Shown piece after piece: positions 25,686 through 29,678 of a DNA stretch of 29,678 bases (position 1 is the first letter of the stretch; every line of letters begins with the position of its first letter). The notes under the pieces were generated by a model that saw nothing but the letters and a program-made list of their open reading frames with translations, was not told the origin of the DNA and did not search any database. The stretch is from assembly GCA_945281075.1 (NCBI GenBank), contig CALYQE010000003.1, forward strand, positions 1 to 29,678, read 5' to 3'. Source of the stretch: an uncultured Lactobacillus sp. GTDB taxonomy: Bacteria > Bacillota > Bacilli > Lactobacillales > Lactobacillaceae. Position numbers and translations under genes: made by a program.

Positions 25686-26536
25686 TAGTCTGTCACCGCC
25701 CTTTTCACGACCGTGACAACTGTCGGATCATTCAGTTCGCCAGCCGGCTCAATTTTGATCAAGTCAGATAAGCCGAAGGAGTCATGGGTTGTCGCTGCAA
25801 CTGTTCCGATAAGCAAACCTTTAGGAGAATTGCCGCCCATTCCGCTAGTATATATTTTCGTGCCCTTCTTTAATTGTTTGCCGTCAACTGCCTGGGTAAA
25901 TGCCAAAGTTTTATTTCCAATCACAGTAATAATGCCGTGAACTTTTTTGCCCGTTGCCGCCTCGGCTTCAACCGCAAAACGATTAGCTGACTTGTCCGTA
26001 GCAGTAAGAAGTTCCACCTTAGCTGAAGCAGCACTCACTTCAACTATGCGGCCAATTACTCCGCCACCAGACATGACCGCCATGTTCTTTCGCAAGCCCG
26101 CTGTTGAACCCTTATTAATTACGAGTAGGTCAGTCCAACTCTCGGGAGAGCGCGAAATAACCGACGCATCAACCAAATCAAAGTCAGTTAATGTCTTTTT
26201 GATTTTCAAAGCATCCTTAAGCTGCTTGTTTTCAGCTTCAAGGCTCGCGTTGCGTGCTTTGGTTTGCTCCAAATCCGTGACGCGGCTTTTTAAATAGTTA
26301 TTTTCATTCTGGGTATTGAGTAAATCATGGACAGTATTAAAACTGCCAGTGATTAGGCCGATCGGCATATCAACTACCCTAGTACCAGCGGCTACGATAT
26401 CATTTCCCAAGCTTTGAATAATAAAGGGAGTGTTCCTTTTATTCCGCAGAGTTACAGAAGCGCCCATCACAGAGAAAATAACAACAACAATAACACAAAC
26501 TGATAATAATTTTTTGTTTTGTAGAAACTTTTTCAT
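25685..26536 (-). CDS. mreC: Rod shape-determining protein MreC
   Basis: Bitopic membrane protein of 283 residues that scaffolds the lateral wall synthesis complex. A membrane helix covers about residues 10-28, then comes a coiled coil (about 72-110, LKSRVTDLEQTKARNASLEA). The beta-rich MreC core holds VINKGSTAGLRKNMAVMSGGGVIG and TSGMGGNSPKGLLIGTV, both family signatures. The SD (AGGAT about 10 bases before ATG 26536) is modest. A terminator-like hairpin separates it from mreB, so the amount of mreCD message may be lower than that of mreB. Confidence 0.96.
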   Translation of the reverse strand: MKKFLQNKKLLSVCVIVVVIFSVMGASVTLRNKRNTPFIIQSLGNDIVAAGTRVVDMPIGLITGSFNTVHDLLNTQNENNYLKSRVTDLEQTKARNASLEAENKQLKDALKIKKTLTDFDLVDASVISRSPESWTDLLVINKGSTAGLRKNMAVMSGGGVIGRIVEVSAASAKVELLTATDKSANRFAVEAEAATGKKVHGIITVIGNKTLAFTQAVDGKQLKKGTKIYTSGMGGNSPKGLLIGTVAATTHDSFGLSDLIKIEPAGELNDPTVVTVVKRAVTD

Positions 26537-26554
26537 CTGGAACCGATCCTAAAG

Positions 26555-26581
26555 AAAAGCCGGCAACAACAGCCGACTTTT
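26555..26581 (-). terminator. Terminator-like hairpin between mreB and mreC
   Basis: Read on the minus strand, AAAAGTCGGC and GCCGGCTTTT pair over 10 bp (one G-U) around a 7-base loop, followed by C and TTT. It begins 4 bases after the mreB stop and ends 18 bases before mreC. No promoter is visible after it, so partial termination is more likely than a true operon end. Confidence 0.6.
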
Positions 26582-26585
26582 AAGA

Positions 26586-27590
26586 TTATCTGCGACTTCT
26601 GCGCATTACTTCAATGTTTTTAAGAGACTCGCCTGTACCAATTGCAACACAATCCAGCGGATCTTGGGCAATGAAGACCGGAACTTTAGTTGCTTCGGAG
26701 ATAACCTCTGGCAAGTTCTTCAGTAAGGCGCCACCGCCTGTCAGAACGATCCCATGATCAATGACATCAGCAGCAATTTCTGGAGAAGTCTGCTCGAGCG
26801 TTTCTTTGATTGCAACGATAATATCCTGCACTACGTCTTGAATTGCTTCAGAAACATCAACTGCCTTAATATCAACTGATTTAGGCAGACCTGTTACCAA
26901 ATCACGGCCACGGATATTAACCGCTTCAATCTCTTTTGCTTTTTCAATTGAAGCTGAGCCAATCTGAATTTTAATGTCTTCAGCAGTGCGTTCACCAATT
27001 AACAAGTTAAATTTCGAATGTACATAGTTAACAATTGCACTGTTGAACTTATCTCCTGCCTGACGAATTGAAGTTGAAGAAACAATTCCGCCCAAGGAAA
27101 TAGTAGCAACATCAGTAGTTCCACCACCAATATCAACTACCATTGAGCCGGTTGGATCCATTACAGGTAAACCTGCACCGATTGCTGCAGCGAATGGTTC
27201 TTCGATTACATAAGCTTCACGTGCGCCGGCTACACGGGCAGCATCAATCACGGCCCGCTTTTCAACTTCAGTTACGCCAGAAGGTACACAAATCATTACG
27301 GATGGCTTAGAATTGCCAACTGTCTTTTCGATAAAATACTTCAGCATTGAAGCGGTTGTATCGTAGTCAGCAATCACGCCATCTTTCATTGGTCGAATCG
27401 CCACAATGCTGGAAGGTGTTCTACCAATCATTTCTCGAGCTTCTGAGCCGACAGCAATTACCTTATTAGTATGGGTATTTTTAGCAACAACAGAAGGTTC
27501 TCTTAAGACGATGCCCTTACCTTCCATAAATACAAGTGTATTGGCCGTACCCAAGTCGATACCAATATTTTTTGCTCCTAATCCAAACAC
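26586..27590 (-). CDS. mreB: Rod shape-determining protein MreB
   Basis: Bacterial actin that forms membrane-bound filaments guiding cylindrical wall growth. Length 334 residues, normal. Phosphate 1 [12 protein letters not shown] is near residues 10-21, phosphate 2 [18 protein letters not shown] is near 148-165, and the adenosine motif [15 protein letters not shown] is near 285. The N-terminal [10 protein letters not shown] is the short membrane-contacting part. The start is GTG at 27590 with an excellent SD AAGGAG 11 bases upstream. Its own extended -10 promoter lies at 27632-27640. Confidence 0.97.
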   Translation of the reverse strand: MFGLGAKNIGIDLGTANTLVFMEGKGIVLREPSVVAKNTHTNKVIAVGSEAREMIGRTPSSIVAIRPMKDGVIADYDTTASMLKYFIEKTVGNSKPSVMICVPSGVTEVEKRAVIDAARVAGAREAYVIEEPFAAAIGAGLPVMDPTGSMVVDIGGGTTDVATISLGGIVSSTSIRQAGDKFNSAIVNYVHSKFNLLIGERTAEDIKIQIGSASIEKAKEIEAVNIRGRDLVTGLPKSVDIKAVDVSEAIQDVVQDIIVAIKETLEQTSPEIAADVIDHGIVLTGGGALLKNLPEVISEATKVPVFIAQDPLDCVAIGTGESLKNIEVMRRSRR

Positions 27591-27631
27591 GAAAATCTCT
27601 CCTTATTCCTGCAGTCTCTAAATCTTGAATA

Positions 27632-27640
27632 ATTATAGCA
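27632..27640 (-). promoter_or_regulatory. Extended -10 promoter of mreB
   Basis: TGCTATAAT: a perfect TATAAT (27632-27637) with the TG of an extended -10 one base upstream. The -35 region is only T-rich. The leader would be about 35 bases and includes the AAGGAG site. Confidence 0.7.
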
Positions 27641-27686
27641 TAAAGTGCAATTTAAAAAAGATTTCCGGGATAACTTTAAGACGAAC

Positions 27687-28310
27687 TTAAAACAATTGAT
27701 GCTCGCGCATGCTTAAATAATGACCTTTACCGACAATAAAATGGTCTAAAAAATCAACGCGCATCATCTCTGCGGCCGCCTGCAACATTTTGGTTAGCTC
27801 AATATCGCTTTTTGATGGCATCAAATTGCCGCTAGGATGATTATGAACAACAAAAATTCCGGCACAAGCATAAAGGACTGCCCACCGGAAAATTTCGCGC
27901 GGATGCGCAATCGACTTATCCAGAGTCCCCTTAAACAAACACTTTTCAGCAATAATATGATTACTGTTATCAATATAAAATGCCCATAATTCTTCTTGTT
28001 TGCGATTAGCCAATTTATTAGTCAGGTAGACCCCCACTTCATTACTGGAGGTCAAGATGACATCACGGTCAAATGAAGCAGCTCTTAGACGTTCCAGGAG
28101 ATTTTCCCCAATAATTGCAATTGATTCACTGCAGCTGGCACCACTTAAATATCTCAACAGCTCATTAAAATTACTGATGTTCAGTTCAGCCAATTGTTTG
28201 AGCAAGTGTTCAAAGTCTGAAATCCCTTGTTTCTTTAATTGCTGCAATAACTCCTCACATAATTCTAGATCAGTATCTACTAGGTAGTGCTTGGACTTAA
28301 TAATTTCCAT
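27687..28310 (-). CDS. radC: RadC family JAMM/MPN-domain protein
   Basis: Protein of the RadC (UPF0758) family, 207 residues. The C-terminal MPN+ domain has the JAMM metal site: Glu107 (EELWAF), His156 and His158 in VVHNHPSG, and Asp169 in MPSKSDIEL. Older claims of a DNA repair role have not held up; the function is unsettled. The N-terminal 75 residues do not show the usual PRERLLKYG..LSNAELLAILL helix-hairpin-helix opening, but a Leu-rich helical stretch (LLQQLKKQGISDFEHLL). SD AAGGG precedes ATG 28310. Placement directly before mreB matches Bacillus. Confidence 0.92.
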   Translation of the reverse strand: MEIIKSKHYLVDTDLELCEELLQQLKKQGISDFEHLLKQLAELNISNFNELLRYLSGASCSESIAIIGENLLERLRAASFDRDVILTSSNEVGVYLTNKLANRKQEELWAFYIDNSNHIIAEKCLFKGTLDKSIAHPREIFRWAVLYACAGIFVVHNHPSGNLMPSKSDIELTKMLQAAAEMMRVDFLDHFIVGKGHYLSMREHQLF

Positions 28311-28346
28311 TAAATCATTCCCTTCACTACATAGATACGCAAAAAG

Positions 28347-29027
28347 CTATTGAATTTTTCCAAGAAATTCCGCAAAATCTTTGCAAATCGCTGTCGCTAT
28401 TTGGCGGTCCTTTTGACTGGCAGGGATTAAATCAGGGATCATTACGCACTTAATCCCGGCATTAACCGCAGACTGTAAGCCAGCAGAAGAATCTTCAAAG
28501 GCTAATAAATTTGCTTTAGCTAAACTCATTTTAGCGCTCGCAAGCAAGTAAATATCTGGGGCTGGCTTTGGCTTAACCTGATTTTTTTTCACATCATCAT
28601 AATTTAAGTGAAAGGCAAAATAATTTCTAACTCCTGTGGTCCATAAATTATGTTCGACGACGTCTTCGGTATTACTGGAAACAATCGCCATCGGTAAGTT
28701 TTTAGCCTGAAAGCAATCCAGTGCTTCCTGAACACCGGGACGCAATTTCAATTTTCCTTCATCAGTCCACTGCCAAACTAATTCATCTGTCCGCTTAATA
28801 AACTGCTGGCGCTGTTCATCAGATTGAAAATACTGCTGATAAAAGTGTTGCATATCATTATTGGTTGACCCGACTAGTTTCAGGTAAGTATCATCAGCGA
28901 GCTTGAGCTTGGCTTCTTTGGCCGCCTGAATGTTTGCCTGCCAATATAAATTCTCGGAATTAACGAGCAGACCATCCATATCAAACAAAACACCTTTAAT
29001 TTCAGCAGCGATTCCTTTAACGCGCAT
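28347..29027 (-). CDS. HAD-superfamily phosphatase (beta-phosphoglucomutase-like)
   Basis: Haloacid dehalogenase-type hydrolase of 226 residues. Motif I is LFDMDGLLVNSE with nucleophile Asp16 and Asp18; a helical type C1 cap spans about residues 28-95. Motif II is IVSSNTEDVV, the motif III Lys is in KPKPAPDIYLLA, and motif IV is FEDSSAGLQSA. Subfamily features resemble beta-phosphoglucomutase and sugar phosphatases (YcjU/GPH type); the substrate cannot be read from sequence. The start overlaps the folC end by 11 bases, with an AAGGAGAG SD. In Bacillus the gene maf occupies the space between folC and radC. Confidence 0.9.
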   Translation of the reverse strand: MRVKGIAAEIKGVLFDMDGLLVNSENLYWQANIQAAKEAKLKLADDTYLKLVGSTNNDMQHFYQQYFQSDEQRQQFIKRTDELVWQWTDEGKLKLRPGVQEALDCFQAKNLPMAIVSSNTEDVVEHNLWTTGVRNYFAFHLNYDDVKKNQVKPKPAPDIYLLASAKMSLAKANLLAFEDSSAGLQSAVNAGIKCVMIPDLIPASQKDRQIATAICKDFAEFLGKIQ

Positions 29028-29678
29028 TTTCTCTCTCCTTTTGCAAGATCCTGCCCACCAAATAAAACGAACCTGTTACTAGCAGTATATCATTTGACTG
29101 ACTAGCTTGGCGCAATTTTGCAAAAGCACTCGCCCATTGTGACTCATAAGGATATTTAGCTTGAACAGCGGCTGGAAAATCAGCTAGCTTGGCCGCACGG
29201 GGATAATCAATTGTTGTTAAAGTGACCTGGTCTTTAGGAGAAAACAAAGAGAAGACTTCCGGCAAATCTTTATCTTTCATCATCATCATTAAAACCCGGA
29301 CTTTGCCCTGTCTAATTTCTTGCTGTTCATGAATAAATCCAAGCAAGTTTTGCATCGCCTGCATGTTATGCGCCCCGTCAAGAATAATTAACGGGTTGGT
29401 CGACAAAACTTGGTAGCGACCCGGAATTATTGTTTCATTAATCGCTGCTTCAATTTGGTCATTTGTTAACTTTAAGTTCAACAGCTTAAAGGCCTGAATT
29501 GCTACGGAAAGATCAATTCCTTCTACTCTGGGCCGAGCAGTAAACGTCAATGCGGCATTTTTGTCACGATATTCCAAGTTCTGTCCAAAGTTTATTTTAA
29601 AGTCCTTACTCCACCTCTTAACAGGAGCATTTTCTTTATTAGCCTTAGCCAAAATGATCGGTAAAACCTTTTCCGGAA
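29017..29678 (-). CDS. folC: Folylpolyglutamate/dihydrofolate synthase, C-terminal part
   Basis: Mur-ligase-like enzyme that adds glutamate to folates (and in some bacteria makes dihydrofolate). Only the last 220 residues are inside the window; the frame stays open to base 29678, so the N-terminal ATP-binding half lies outside. Visible family marks are PGRYQVLSTNPLIILDGAHN (the DGAHN motif opening the C-terminal domain), VLMMMMKDKD and the ending LVTGSFYLVGRILQ. It is first in a run leading to the HAD gene and radC. Confidence 0.93.
   Translation of the reverse strand, partial: PEKVLPIILAKANKENAPVKRWSKDFKINFGQNLEYRDKNAALTFTARPRVEGIDLSVAIQAFKLLNLKLTNDQIEAAINETIIPGRYQVLSTNPLIILDGAHNMQAMQNLLGFIHEQQEIRQGKVRVLMMMMKDKDLPEVFSLFSPKDQVTLTTIDYPRAAKLADFPAAVQAKYPYESQWASAFAKLRQASQSNDILLVTGSFYLVGRILQKERENAR

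Noticed and set aside
25947-26297. Plus-strand open frame of 116 codons opposite mreC
   Set aside because: No ribosome site, no promoter and complete overlap with a well supported mreC.
27675-27691. Inverted repeat TTTAAG-ACGAA-CTTAAA at the end of radC as a terminator
   Set aside because: The stem is only 6 bp and nearly all A/T, overlaps the radC stop codon, and lacks a T-tract directly after it on the minus strand.
29278-29290. CATCATCATCAT run near the window end
   Set aside because: It encodes consecutive methionines (VLMMMMKDKD) within folC; four units in a coding region are not evidence of phase variation.

Overview
The window reads as a stretch of core chromosome from a low-GC Gram-positive bacterium, most likely Lactobacillus in the strict sense (acidophilus/delbrueckii group). 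The basis is the gene order around ftsZ and mreB, lactobacillus-type small families (DUF1831, DUF3397, DUF4044), frequent TTG starts with strong Shine-Dalgarno (SD) sites, and a T-box in front of ileS. The species is my inference; no rRNA or other taxonomic marker is present. All genes but one are on the minus strand, so transcription runs from high to low coordinates. I found no mobile element, phage gene, CRISPR array, tRNA or rRNA. Coding density is very high and the longest non-coding stretch, about 230 bases, is the ileS T-box leader.

Layout in the direction of transcription: (1) 29678-27687: the end of folC (cut by the window edge), a HAD phosphatase and radC. (2) 27640-25164: mreB, then mreC and mreD, the rod-shape scaffold and its membrane partners, with a terminator-like hairpin between mreB and mreC. 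(3) 25130-24497: a 43-residue DUF4044 membrane peptide (the only plus-strand gene) and a DUF3397 membrane protein, transcribed divergently. (4) 24460-11036: the division and cell wall (dcw) cluster mraZ, rsmH, ftsL, pbp2x, mraY, murD, murG, ftsQ, ftsA, ftsZ, sepF, ylmG (yggT), ylmH, divIVA. It is preceded by three 10-bp-spaced GTGGT repeats that look like a MraZ operator. (5) 11030-3438: an Ile T-box leader directly after divIVA, then ileS, a divergent cold-shock-domain protein, a NUDIX hydrolase, a tail-anchored unknown, mtnN, cysteine desulfurase, DUF1831 and mnmA, closed by a strong terminator. (6) 3335-1: a histidine phosphatase, a TPR protein and recD2 (cut by the window edge).

The dominant theme is growth and division: lipid II synthesis (MraY, MurG, MurD), septal transpeptidation (PBP2x with FtsL and FtsQ), Z-ring assembly (FtsZ, FtsA, SepF) and cell shape (MreBCD, DivIVA). 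The second theme is translation: isoleucyl-tRNA charging under T-box control, rRNA methylation (RsmH), and sulfur delivery from cysteine desulfurase to MnmA for tRNA wobble 2-thiouridine. I see no undescribed defence or mobile system. The points most worth a second look are regulatory: the MraZ operator, the T-box that starts at the divIVA stop codon, the mreB/mreC hairpin, and an inverted repeat bracketing the promoter of the small plus-strand gene.
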